Assembly: GCA_947184155.2 (NCBI GenBank) | Contig: CAMXCT020001113.1 | Coordinates: forward strand, 1,421,493-1,485,492 | Length of the DNA stretch: 64,000 nucleotides | Direction of reading: 5' to 3' | Origin: Cladocopium goreaui | Taxonomy: Eukaryota > Sar > Dinophyceae > Suessiales > Symbiodiniaceae | In this document: in pieces, positions 41,101 to 56,100 of the stretch | Layout of the letters: every line of letters starts with the position of its first letter | How positions within the stretch are numbered: the stretch's first letter is position 1 | The notes under the pieces: model-generated | What the model was told of the DNA's origin: nothing | Database searches by the model: none | Seen by the model: the letters and a program-made list of their open reading frames with translations, nothing else | Translations under genes and position numbers: made by a program

Positions 41101-44100
41101 ATAACTGGGGCGGGATTGATATTGGGACTTGATTCGGATGTTGGGATTTAAGAGTTCAATACTGGTGGAAGGCCATATTCAGAGGAAACAATGTGGCTAA
41201 ACAGCAGGAAATCGAATGGCATGTTTGGAGAATATCACAACCAATTATGTGGGATACTTAATGTGACATATACTAATATACTGGGAATGGATATGAATTG
41301 GGTTTTGAGCAACCATCTACGGTGTATAAATAATTATAAATATATATATATATATATAGACATACACACAGTATTTCATAACTATATATATACACATATA
41401 ATCTGTACGTGACAGGGATATACCATGAGATAATATCTAAGTTATGGTGATATAACTAACAACATGGGGACATTTTATGGGACATTTTATCGTATATAGA
41501 AGCAGCATTAACCAGCAATTGTTTTTTTTGGGGGGTGCTTGAAAGTGGGCGATTGCCTAACTGAGTCAAATTGTGACGCATTCTGTGTTGCATTTGTTGT
41601 TCAGGATAGCATTGTGGCTCAGGGTTGCTGGCTTCCTGTCATGCACATTGTATGCAGATTCAGGATTGAGTTAAAAAACCTACCGTCGCTTCACAAGTCC
41701 TGAGGGAAAAACAAAATAATGGTGTTAACATTGTGTTATGTTTAGTTTATATCCCTTCATGCAACGGAAAACATTAAACAACTGATTTGTAAGTGATGTC
41801 ACCCATTTTTTTCTAAATTTTACTCACAAAAAGCGATCCTTGATATGAAGTGAGCCATATTTTTATATATAGCCCATATATATAGTATGTATATATATAT
41901 ATAGTATGTATATATATATATATAGTATGTATATATATATAGTATGTATATATATATATATAGTATGTGTATATATATATATAGATATACCATTATATGA
42001 TATATGGTCATGAGGGTTTTCACCACCGGGCTCAACCATGGCTCGACCCAGGCGCAGCCAGCGGATCCGCCCACAGAGGTCGCTGCCGAGACACCCGCGG
42101 AGGCGGAGGCGGAAGAGGAGGGGCGCGCCTGGGGAAGTGAAGCACATCAAATGTGGGAAATCTACCATCTGATCATCTGGTTATCTAACATAGACATGGA
42201 AAGATCCACCATTTTTAAGAACGGTATACCATCTATTTCTATGGGCCATTTTCCATGGCTATGTTAAATAACCAGATGGTATGTATAATATAATCCCCCA
42301 TTACATCCCCATAAAAATCCATGAAGCTCCACTAAAGTCCATGAAACTCCATGAAAATCTCTATGATACTTGGTGGCTCATCCCACTTACTAACTAGGTT
42401 ATATCCCTGGTTTTAAGTGGGATAAGTAGGGTTAATCCACTTACAACTGGGGTTATAACCTATTTACTAAGTGGGATGAACCACCAAGTAGGGAAAGTCA
42501 AGGGACAAAATGGATAATATGATTTAATAAGATGTAATGGCAGTGATAATGGGATTGAATGATTTCATGTGTAGGCTCTGCAACATGTGCGCAACATGCC
42601 AAACCAAGTTGCTCAAGCATAATGCTCAGAGCACATTTCAGAGTCACAACTCGCACTTGTTGTGACCGGTATATCGTTTTCTGCACTGCCGCCTATCAGT
42701 CAAGTTGACTGTTCACGAACGATTATGGGCTTTTGCCAGCCCAGAGCAGCCAACCCCCATCAATAAATTAGTTGATTATAGATTATTATTTCTTCATAGA
42801 AGATCATATCTTCATGTTTCCCATTAGATCCGTTGTTTTTGTTTTTGATTTTACTCATTATCTCATCCATAATAATAGTAATATCTTATGTATTCCCACA
42901 GTTATATCTTTACCTAAACGCAATCAACTCTCAAAGGTTAAACATGTATATCTTCCACTCAACGCCCTTTAGATATCTTACAGTTTTGGTCGTTTACCAA
43001 TTATAAATGGTTATAAGATGTGTTAACTGCTTATTTCTATGGGATTATACATTCTATATCATTCCATTATGGGGTTATTTCAATACTTGCAACTGGTATT
43101 TCGGGCCATAACTGTACCTGGTTGGTGGTTTGGAACATGGCTTTTATTTTTCCATTCAGTTGGGAATGGAAAAATCACCCCAACTGACTTTCACTCCATC
43201 ATTTTTCAGAGGGGTAGGTATGCCACCAACCAGATGATTATTCACCATCATTAACCATCATCATAACCATTATTATTAACCATTCATATTAACCATATAA
43301 TAACCATATAATAACCATTAGATCTCATTGGATCGTATCCCAGCTGCAGGACCCAGCAGCTGCACTGGGAATCGCCAGACTCTCAGGGACTGATCAGAGC
43401 AGTTCGTGGGACCGGCGGCAAGGAATCAATGGCCATGCAACAGGAACCATTGGTTAACCATTAATACCAGTGGTTACCCTCTGGTTATGTCAAAATAGCT
43501 ACTGAAAATGACCATAGAAATAGTGGATTTACCCATTAAAAATGGTGGATCTTTCCATAGCTATGTTAAATTACCAGAGGGTAATGGTTAATGGTTGATG
43601 ATGGTTAATCATTGGTATATAATCACTGGTCATTTCAGGAACCGATTGATTGGAGGTAACGATTCCATAAAAAAGCCTATTTTTTAGGCCTAAATTTCAG
43701 GGAGTATTGAATATTCCCACAAAATATGCCCAGAAATATGCTACTAACGTACCTCCATTTTAGGATCCTGAAGATCTCCCATTGAACTAATCTGGGGATA
43801 TCATATTCTGATATCATGATGAATGATGATCCAATCTGAATGAGTTGCACTATGATCTCTGGGGATATCATAGGACTGATGGCCTCAGTGCGACTCTGGA
43901 ATGATAGGAATTGTGGGGGAAGAAGCCTTCGATGGCTCAAGATGCTCATTTCACCGTTGCTGAAGCCGTTCTTCCGAACCTCACAAAGACCTCACAATAG
44001 ATGGTGACGTAGACCTTTTTGAAGGCAACCACACCACAAGCTCTACATTCCAAAATTGTCATTTCGGAATAACAGAAGCTCCCCGAAACCATATAGTGGA

Positions 44101-47100
44101 TTGAGTGGTTGCCATAGATTTCAACAACCCACATGGCCAAGTTAGCCATTCCACTCCAAAATTGTCTTTTAATGAGACTTTTTTGAGTTTCACCGGTGTC
44201 TGTGAGAGGCAGAGGTCGCCCATCTTCTCAGCACCCCCTGTCATCTCCCATCCCTTGTCTCCCATAGATACACAGGCCAAGTCGCACTCCATGACGGATT
44301 AGGATGGATTAGGTACTTGGTTGAGCTGGATTTTCTGGAAAGTGGCGTTCTTGGGGCACTTTCTGGGAGTGTCACTGGTAGTCATAGGCTCAGTGACAGC
44401 AGACGCTGGAGGCCAGGTAGGAGAGATAACTTGCGCAGCGCTTGGCGGACGAATCAGGGTGGATCGCGGGCGGCTTCATCATAGCACTCCACACGCGGGC
44501 GACGTATGTAAGCCCCACAGGTGGAACATGGATGTTACCCTCTGGTAAACTAACATAGCTATAGAAAATCACCATTTTCAATGGGAAAATCCACTATAAA
44601 TGGCCATTTTCAATAGCTACGTTAAATTACCAGAGGGGAATTAGTTTTGTTCAGATTTTGTTCCAAGAACAGAAGGCTCAAGCGGTTTTCGGTTTCCCTC
44701 CTTTGGTTCGCAGATAAACACAGATAGTCACATATGTGTATGGGTCAATACCTATAGATACATTTTTAGTGGGATGAACATCCATTTACCAGCTATTTTG
44801 ATGTTCATCAGGGGTACAAGGTTTTGACCCATCCCCACATATGTGTATGTATATGTTTTCATATTCTTATATATGTTGTATGTGTTTTAGATTATGCATC
44901 ATTACTTGATCATCCTAGCAGATCCGAGTGAATCATGGCCCAATCGCAAACATGGCCTGGATTTCCAGATATTCCAAAAAGGCATATGACCTCCAACAAA
45001 GATAGAATGTTGTTGAAGTATCAATGTGTTCACTATGGGCCATGGCTAGCTATGTTAAATAACCAGATGGTATATATCTGGTTGGTGGTTTCAAACATGA
45101 CTGTTATTTTCCATAGTATATGGGATCCCATCCTTCCCATTGACTTTCATATTTTCCAGAGGGGTTGAAACCACCAACCAGGTGTTGTTGAATTATCAAT
45201 GTGTTCACTATAGGATGTATCATATTTTACATCATTGTTTTATCGTTACCGTATTAATCGATGATTAAATCATGTGTGATGTTATACAAAACTACTATAT
45301 ACTTGTTTATTCCTTGCCATTTGCAGCTCCTCACCTCAGGCCGAAAAAAACTGAGAGTAATAGTGATTATTAATAGCAATAGTAGTTGTACCACATGCAA
45401 ACCATGTCAAATTAGCAGCAACTATTGCAGTGGTATTTACCATTAGTAGTAATAGTACTTGCATACCATGAAGCTAAGTCATCTAAACATTGCACCATGA
45501 TGTTTATATATATAATATTTAATATATATATATATATATATGTATATAGTCGTTCTACATAGGATAACTGCACCATAATATCAGTCATTAGTAATTACAC
45601 CATTACAAAACCATTATACATAGAATACTGCCATGGTATAATGCCATAGAATATAACCATACTATAGCCATTATACATTATATTATACATGATATAACCA
45701 TGATATAACCGTTATTTCTGGACATTTCTGCTACGTCAATGCCATCGAAAAAACCAAAAAGGCCGAGCTGGAACGCCTGGCTGTCAGCCTCGGCTGCACG
45801 CAGACGGCGCTGCTGCAGGCGGTTGATCTAGCAACGGGAGAGGTTAGGCACACATTCTGTGGAACTAAAAGATTGGGAGGTGTTACCCTCTGGCAATTTA
45901 ACATGAACATGGCCATTTATAGTGGATTTACCCATTAAACATAATAATTTGCCATAGCTATGTTAGTTTACCAGAGGGTAGCTATATATGTCAATGAAAT
46001 AGATATGTCAAATGTATTTATATAGCTACTATAATTGGGATATATATCAGATTGAGATATCGTGGGATGATATGCAGATATTTTGGAGATCTTGCGATTT
46101 GATTCGGGAATGGGAGATGTCAAGCTCCTGCATTTGTTTGAGGACATTGCTATGAAACATAGTGAATGAAAATGTTTTATTTTAAGGATGGGAAAGTGTG
46201 GGATAATCAATGATGATTTTTGATTTTACATTCAGCAATACGGATGATTAAACTTGATTTCACGAGTTAACATGTCAAGATCATTGTTGATAGTGTGATC
46301 AACAGAAACGGGGATAACAATAATATGATGTGTGTGTGTCAAAATAGAGGATGAGGCTTCAATCCATGAGATGTTGGGCTACCCTAATTCCAGGCAAACC
46401 CATATATATATACACATAGCTAACATCATGCCCCCCCTCAAGAAGAAATGCGTTTGGTATTGGAATTACTCATATTGTGGTCTCATATATGCCATGCAGA
46501 AATGCATTATAACTTGGTTATGAACCCCTTTAAAAAAAACAAAAAAACATTCGATGCACATTGAAGTGGTGAGCTGTTTGGCGAATCATCCTGCACAGGA
46601 TTGCCTCAACACCAACCTAAATGAATGTTTTCAGGTCATGTATCGTTCTGTTTTTTCTTTACACTCATGATATGCTTGATTCATGTGTTATGTTCTGTCT
46701 TCAGGATTTAGGGTGTTTCAGGTTCGCTGTTGTTATATTGATGTTATGTCAATTGTATAGCTGTATTATACCAATAGAAAATACCTCGACTCTCACTGTT
46801 CACAGGCTGCTCTTCCAGGTTTGTATTTTCGACGTGTACATTTTATGTTGACGCAGGTTTGACAGTAAGGCAGGATTTGCTCGTAGACCCTGGTAATGTC
46901 TAGCAGTCTAGCACTAAACCTTCCGTATTTGGGGTGCAATGAGGTTTTCACCAAACCCGTGTAAACTCAGCATTTTGTTCTGGCGCCCTTGGCATTCTCA
47001 TGTTTTATGTTGTATGAATTCGTTCTATATAACTCTATATTATATATATATAGTCAGTAGCTGGTTGGTGGTTTGGAACATGTTTCATTTTTTCCATATA

Positions 47101-50100
47101 TTGGGAATAATCATCCCAATTGACTTTCATATTTTTCAGAGGGGTTGAAACCACCAACCAGGTAGTAGTTAAACCCAACAAACGTTGTGACTGGTGGTGT
47201 GTCCGATCCAATGTTTGCTAAGCAAATCAGACCCCCCCTGAAGGTGACCCGTTGACCCCTGATTTCCATAAAGCAACACGGCTTCACCTGAAAAATGGTG
47301 AGAATTCTGCAGTATCCCCCATACAATGGTTGACTACATACCCTCTGGTAAACGTTGACATAACTATACGGAAAAACACCATTTTTAATTGGTAAATCCA
47401 AGATTTCTATGGCCATTTTTCAATAGCAAACTGTTAGTTTACCAGAGGGTACCACAATTGGTTGGTTCAAGGTCCCGTGATATCCCACCTTCGTCAAATT
47501 CCAGTTGTTATCTTCTTTATCACCCTGTATATCAGCTAATTGAAGGTTAAAATCCGGAGTTTGATTCATTCATATCGCCATTAGACCATCGTGAGAACAG
47601 CAAATCTACGTAAAATCACCGTCTTGATTGCTTTAATCATTTCATCCTCACCAAAACTCCATTCAGGCCACCACTGAATCCGCAAAAACACGATGTTTGC
47701 GCATGGAATCGAAGTTGAAACATGGTCGAGCTTTAAAACCTCATCTGGTTGGTGGCTTGGAACATTTTTATTTTTTCCATTCAGTTGGGAATGTCATCAT
47801 CCCAACTGACGAACTCATATTTTTCAGAGGGGTAGGTATACCACCAAGCAGATTATTATTAACCATTAACCATCATTAACTAGCATCATAACCATTAATA
47901 TTAACCATATATTAACAGTATATTCCCAACCAATGGTAGGTAGGTCAACCACCAACCAGTCATGTTCCCATGCCTCTTCGCTTGGATGGCCATTGGTTCC
48001 CCCATCGGCCCCAGGCTGCGGAGATTGATGCCAGCGTGGTGGCAGAACTGCCTGAGGAAAGCCGGGGGCAGGTCGGGGCAGGTCGCTTTTGGAGGTGGAA
48101 AATCACCAGTTTTAATAGGTAAATGATCCATAAATAGCTATAGTAAATGATCTATAAATGGTAGCTGGTGACTTAACATAGCTATAGGTAAATTATCTAT
48201 AAATGGTCCGTTTTAAATCTCTATGCTAAGTTACCAGAGGGTATACAAAGAGAGAAGAATTGGTTGGGGAGTTCAGATAGCACTGGGATCAGCAGTTTTC
48301 AGAATGATAGCACTATGTGTCATGATATTTCCTCATGGGCTAGTTGACTGACCTCTTTTTAGAGTACTGTATATAGTTGGGAAGAATTGGAAGGACAGAG
48401 ATCATATTTGGAGGTGAATATTGACCAGGGATTTGACTTATAATTTGGTAAACTGTTGAGTTTACGGGGAATATGAGTGAAGCAACGTAGGGAATGGGAG
48501 CATGATCCAATCCACAACTATATCAACAATCATCCCATTCCCCCATTCCCTACATTCAACATCAGTAAGATTAAGTGGAGGTATGTGAAATTACCGAACT
48601 AAGTTGAAAATTATAGCTGGGAATATCATCTATACATGTGGGATGGATCTATAGTAACTATAGTCCTGGATACCCCCTATAAACCGAGATAAGGACTGGT
48701 TGGGGGTGTGTCACATATACGTACATAATATATATATATATTGTATAATATATATATAATATATGTTTTTAATGTAATATATATATATATATATACATCA
48801 ATATGTATATATATATTACATTATTTTAAAAATAATAGATTTTGGTAGTAAGATGCCATGTGGTACCAGGAGTTGATGGGTTTCAGTTGGTTCATAACTA
48901 CGCGAACTAGGGATTTATGACTGGGGGAGTCTCAGGGAAGCCTAGCAGCAATCAGGTCCACTTGTACTTGGGCTAAAGCAGCAAGTGGATGCGCAACACA
49001 ACAGGTGGTTGGTGTAAATACTGAAGAAACCGAACATGGAAACCTAGGTTTAGCGCTTTTTGGACCTATGGGGGTTTAATGGGGATATCCTCTCAAATCA
49101 ATCTCAATTAATCCTAATTCATGGGGATGTAATATGATTTCATAGGGGTTCACTCAGCGGTTACCATGTCGACGATGTAAGTGGAGGATTTGGGGCACTA
49201 TCACTGCACATCAGGTGTGCTTCAATGCATACATCCATTATTTGAGATGGCATCTACCATGGCATCAGAACATGCTGCAGATAGGATGCCTTAGCGAAGG
49301 TCGTGTGCTGTGAATGAAACAAGACAACATCGATGCAATGCCGTTTCATGCCATGAGAACCAGTGTATCATATTCCTTGATCCAATCAATGGTACCTATA
49401 GTTATCATGACTGTAGCTCAGTTTACAGCTCAAGCTATTTATACATAGCCATGATTGGGCAAGTAATATGGTCGGGTATATCCCATTGTATCTCTCCATT
49501 GGTTTGTTCTATCCCCATTACTGTACATCCCCGAAAATCATAGGTTGGACATATTTAGACGGACTAAATTTCCCTTCAAATATCGTAATATGTTGGTTAT
49601 TACATCTGGGTAAATATCCCATGATGTATTATATATATATATTACCCATCAAAAATATCCTATATAGACACCTCACATGGCATCATCCCGTCACAAAAAA
49701 GCGGCCAGGACATGCGCGGCGCAGTGGTCATGGCTACCCTCTCACAGGTGGGTGAAGTGCGGGAAAAAACATCGAAGAGCATGGATCTTCTTGGGGGCAC
49801 CATGGGGGTATCATGATTTTATTCATGTTTTTTACTAGGTTAACGGCCCGCAAATGGGAAAATGAATGAAACATGATGCTTTTAAGCCATGAAACTTGTG
49901 AATATGCCTATTTTTTGTCCCAATTTCTGTGAATGAAATCTGTCAGAATATCTAGTTTGGTTGCTTCAATCGCCAATATATCCCCATGCAAATTTTCTGG
50001 TTTACGGCATATTTTTTGTAAGTAAGAAGTCTTCATTTTGCTTTGTGATATACAACTTGTTGTTTCATGATTCACTGGTGATGTTTTTGTTTTTGATGGT

Positions 50101-53100
50101 TAAATCCCACTCATCTCATGATCTTTGTCTTCGATGAAGACCAATTCAAAACAGGATTGATATGGTGAGATCTATGGATTTCCTATGGTTTTCCTATGGT
50201 TTTCCTATGAATTTCCATGGTACTTAGGGTACCACATCGCCATCACCACAGGTCAACGTGGACCACCTCCGTCGCCCACGCAGCGCGACCAGCGGCACCG
50301 GTTCTGCCGGTGCCACCGGCGCTGGCGCCGGAGCCACTGGGGGTGCAGCGGCAGATCCAGGCGGGTCCTGGTGAGTTGTCCCATGAGATGATGCTGTCAA
50401 TGCTGTCGACTACTCTCTGGTAAACTAACATAGCTATTGAAAATGGCCATCTATAGTGGATTTACCCATTAAAAATGGTGATTTTCCATAGCTATGTTAG
50501 TTTACCAGAGGGTACTGTATCATTGACTGTATTATGACTCATTGGTGGGATTTTAATGGAATATATATGGGATTTCATGGGATTTCATGGGATTTTAGAG
50601 ATACCCTATCTGGTTGGTGCTTTGGAACATGTGTTATTTTTCCCATCATATTGGGAATGTCATCATCCCAACTGACGAAGTCCAGATTTTTTTTCAGAGG
50701 GGTAGGTATACCACCAACCAGATATGATCAACTATTATTATCAACCATTATGAACCATTACTTATATATATATAATGGTTCATGATGTCCATTGTATAGT
50801 TATATATATATATACATTATAGTTATTGTATAATTATACTCTCTGCACATGGTCTCCACGTGGCTTCGAGGCTTCGAGGAGATCGACGCCTCGGTCTTGG
50901 AAGCGCTGCCACCCGAGATCCGCGCAGAGGTGGGGCAGATGTTGCTGTCACCCGTTGTAGATGGAGGGGCTTTGAAGGGGTCAAACACTGGAGAAATCCG
51001 TCTGAAACTTGGGGATTTGCTGGGATTTCCTGGGTTTTTGGAGGGGTTTTGCTGGGATTTCATGGGGATGAATGGAGGTTTAGCCCATAATTTTAATGGA
51101 ATGTAATGGGGGATATACCCTCCAGTAAATTAACATAGACCCTGGCAGATGGGGGCTGGAAGACTAGTTTCCAATAGAAATTGATTGTTTTCAGGGTCTA
51201 CGTTAATTTATCAGAGGGTAATGAATATATAATGGGAGAATCCTCTGCTGCTCCGGGCCTTCAGTGTTGTCAATCCGGTGTCCTGAGATTGACCATGTGA
51301 TCGGAAATACAAAGAAATCTGGACCAAGGGGAAGTTGGCAGCCCTTCAGGCAGTTTGTCGCAGAACGGCAGGAATCTGTCACATTGACGACTCGGCTGAA
51401 GTGTTTCGAGAACGCTGGAAGATGGAGAATTTTGAGTTTCAATGAAGAATTTTACCTTCTGGTGATTTGGTACATAGCTATATATAGAAACCATGGCCCA
51501 TATAGATAGATTATTAGAATTTAAAATAATGATTTGGTAAACTGGTGATTTTTCAGCTCTCTACGTTAACGTTAAATAACCAGAAGGAAAACTCTAAAAC
51601 TTGGGATATAACCGTGCACGCCATGATTTATGAAAGAACATTTGGGACTTCACATGATTTAACTTAAACCAAAATTGAAGGATCTAATCATGAATAGCAG
51701 ATTGTTGATCCAACCTATCTGAAGTACATGATAGATACATGATAGCCACACAGAGGGGAAATTGGTGTTTTTGCGTGTTTACTTTTCAATTTTCCCTCCT
51801 TGTATGGGGTGTTGGGAGCAACCCTGATCAACAGTGCTACTGGGTCGAGCATTCACCTGGAATGGACCGGGTTTGGCGTCCTTATATTTGAATGGAAAAT
51901 AGGGCACCCCTAAATCCACTGGTTTATCATAATGTCCCCTTTGGGGGGGTATACCCCAGTTTCAGAACAAAACCCAATTATTAATTATTGGTAATTTGCA
52001 CGTGTTGTTGCTGGTTACATTCATATCACCGTTTCAGTGTGCTCTTTGGCCCAGTTTGGCCCATGCCCATACCTTTGTTGGTGGCAACGCCAAAATGTGT
52101 CTGTGCTTGTCTCCGCTATACTGTATCTCCCTTTTTGTTGGTTGACACATGACCTTATAATTTCTTCAAACAATCCCTATCAATAACCAATTGTCGTTAT
52201 CATTACTATTTTCACTGTTGTAAATATGGGTATCAATATTTTACTATTACTAAATTACTATTCCTCTTACTGATATGTTTGGTGAAAGATGGTGACATGA
52301 ATTATGAATATGGTCTTTGGAAAATACATTCTTCATTGGTACCGCAGGTCATGGCAGAGGAGCAACGCCGTCGGGAGCAGGCCGTGCCTTGGCTTCACGC
52401 ATAAGTCGAATCGCGGTAATGGGCCTCTAACTGGGGGTATCTAATTCCATAGCTGGAGGTATAAGTGGATTTATAGGTGGTAAAGGGCCCTAACTGTCGA
52501 AGACGCGCTGCGTTTTAGGTGGCTTCAGGTCACACAACCCGAAGGGCAAGCGGCTGTTGCCGACGAAGCGGCTGGCGAACGGACAGGTGCACTCCTTGAA
52601 TCGAGACCGGGCAGGGTACAAACATGACATGTTTTGAGCCTGCCACGCACACCATGTTTTGGAGACGCTGGCGGGGCAGAAAGCCGCACAGAATGGTGAA
52701 GGTCAAGGCCACAGTGAACGCGGATCACTAGATGGATAGATAAGATAGACAGATAGATACGCAAATACACAGGCACGCAGAAAGAGGAGATCCAGGATGC
52801 ACGCTTGATGCCAGCAGCACTACATGGGGGGGCTAATGAGAATTAATCAGCCAAAATGTGCATCAATCCAACTCAACCCACAATATTTCAATTGATCTAT
52901 AGCTAACAAAGTTTCGGCAACAATTGTGTTTTAACCAACGAACAAAGAGGATGGAACCTAATTAGCAAGAATATGGATTTAACGGGCAAACATGATAATG
53001 TAGCAGGGGAGACAAGGAAATTCAACTGATAGAAGTAAGAACATTTAGCTTTAACATGCTTTAACCTTAAATTATTGCTATAATACACCGGCATTTTGTC

Positions 53101-56100
53101 CAAACATGCAATTTAAGATGTTGCCTGTACGAACTAAAGCCGTACATCCAAAAGGTCTCGTGCATCCATCGAGCCATCCACTTTTATCCTGAAGTCACTT
53201 CAGCCGGTCATGCATATCCCCATTATTGTATGTGTTGTTTCCTTAGCTTTGCTGGTGGTTCTCTCACCATCTTCGTTACTTAGATGGGACATATATCAGG
53301 CACCAGTGGATGTCTCCCCTAGGCTTACTTTGCGCCCGTTGATAGATGCGTTTCCCAGGCAAAGATTGGCGTTTCCAGATGCCAATCCTCCAATCCAGTA
53401 TTTCCATCCCTACTATATGAAATGCCCTCCCCAATCAAATTATGGCAATGGACAATCTTCCATTTATATCCGTTTGTACATGTATATGTATATCATATTG
53501 TATAATCATGTGTATCCATTTGGAGAGGACCTGTCCGACCAGAAAATCGGGCTTTAGATTGCCATCTCTGATTATCCGGGTGCATCCAAGACAATGTGGG
53601 ATCCACCCAAAAATCGACATGGCGGCAATAAATGTCATCTTATATAAGTATGGTCCTGCATAGTACCGCATGATTTATCTCATTTCATATTGTCCATTGA
53701 TAGCCCATTGTTGTCCCGATGTTATCCTGTTGGTATCGAATTTCTGGCCCACAATTATCACCAGAATTATCATGAATTATCTCACTTGCTCATACTTCAC
53801 CCCATAATACTTCACAACTATCTCAACCATCTCATGTTATCCATTATTATGCAATGTTTATTCCATACTTTTCTCCTTGTCCTCCCCAGGTTATCCCATT
53901 GCTATTCCACTTTCGATGAAGCCTCCGCTAATTTGTCACAACGAAGCCATGACACATAGAAATAGATGATACAAATGATGATTCACCTCTTAAAACATGG
54001 TTATTTTCAGTTTGGGACGTCAAATTACCAGAGGATAAGATTCACAGCTCTGCCGCCTTGAACGCTCATTCCTCTGCCTCACTCAGGAACGCGCTGCACG
54101 CGCTGCAGCGCAGACAGCCGCACAGGTGGGCACGATCATCAGGGTCGAAATGTTGGTACCAACTGAGCCACGAATACAAGATCAATGGGTTGGTTTAAGG
54201 GAAAATCTACAGCAAACCCTGGTTTTTCCCAGCAAATATGGTGGTTTCCTGTAGATTTTCCCTTAAACCTATCCAATGAAAATACCGTTCAATGGTTGAC
54301 CATGTGTCCAGAAGGATGACATGGCAACGCTGGCGCCGCAGATCGGGGACCGGATCTTGGTGCTGAAGGATCCCTGGCTCACATGGATTTTGACGGGCAA
54401 GAAAACCATGGAGATCCGTGGCGCGCTGTAAGCCGGGCCTCGTTTGGCTCGGCCAAGGTGGACACATCTATGGGCGGGTGCACATCGCAAATGTCGCCCT
54501 GATGACCGAAGCAGAGTTCTGGTCTTGCGCAAATGCTTACCTCTGGCTGGAATACCGCTCGCCTCCATACTGCAAGCTGTGGATTGGTTATAGGGACTTA
54601 TGCTACCTCATTTATTGAGGATTAAATATAAACTTATAGTAGAAAAACCGATCAACCAACTTTTATAGAAAATCGAATAGAACTACAGATTTAGATCCCA
54701 GATGATCCTAGGCTTGGGGTTGAACATGGGCCCAGTAAGGGAAGACATTCCCGGAATTGCTCCAAAAAAAACAAGAGTTTAATTAGGGCTAATGAGAAAT
54801 TATGCCATCAATTTTTGGCACTTCAGACAGCAACACCAACAGCCACAAGAATTACAGCCATGATGGCAGTCACAATGTCAATGACAAGACTTCTGGCGGT
54901 TGCTGATCGAGCTAGTCATGCTGATTTATCTCAGTTCAGCCAGGAGTGGGAGACGAGGAGCACACCTGAAACACCAGGGATGAGTTTTAGTTTGAGTTCT
55001 TAGCATTGGGATATGATGGGATAATGGAATATCTATGCAAGCAACATGTTTTGGGAATTTTGAGGTTGAAACCATGAAATTTGGATACAAAATGACCATT
55101 GCTCGAACTTGGGTACCTCAAAGATGGGTTGATTGTTTCTAAACATCACCACAATGTGGATGGGGTCAACTTGTCTTAAGTCTTTGACCCATTTCCAAAT
55201 ATGAATTGTCCTTGTTTTTTCTCTTAAATCAAATGGGGTCACGGGAAAATTTCCCAATGTTTGCATGATCCCTTCCCCCAAAGAGATATAGACATGAGCA
55301 AGAGTCTGAACTCTCCGTGTAGGAGGTATGTATTCGAGCGATTTATCTTGTAAAAATATGCATCTTGATATGTCAAACAATATAGTGAAGTCCCAAAAAC
55401 GATAACACGGGAATCAGTTCATGTGTGAAAGCATGCTGGGATGTGAAGGGGTGGTGTACATGACATAATGGTGGATACCTGTTCTAGAAGCATCTAGATC
55501 ATCTAGGCTCTCAGTTGTGGGGTATACGTCATGCCCAGCTCACACAACGGAAGATGTGCAAAAGTATGCTGACACCCTTGATCCTGGCCAATTTCTTTAT
55601 TTCTGATTATTGCAAACAGTTCTATATCCAAGCACGTATTGCTACAGTATGTGGTAACTAGCTGGATTTGGATGCTCTTTTTGTCTCGCCATTGTTCAAG
55701 CCATCCGGATGAGCCTTTTGTATTTTCCCGCTTTCATGCAAGCATTGACGATGACAACAGGCCTCCTTTCCAACATTCCTTGGTTCATGCCATTTTCCAA
55801 AAATGTTTCCCTCTTTGAACGATAACGAAAACGATATCGAAACGATAACCATTTCTTGACAAAATGTCCTTCGCTGATGGATGGCCCAGATGCGAAAAGA
55901 TTCTTGAGATGGTTCTTTGCCGTTGAATATTATCACTTGCTTATTGCGATCTTTTCGCTGCTATGCATATTCTTTTGCGGCGCTCCATTGCTTTAGCCAA
56001 TCCTGGTTCATCTCGGGCACACCTGCACCTGCAGGTCCGGTTTGGCGATCTTTATCCTAGATGAAGATAGCCAAGGCAAAAGCATTGGACCATGTTGATG

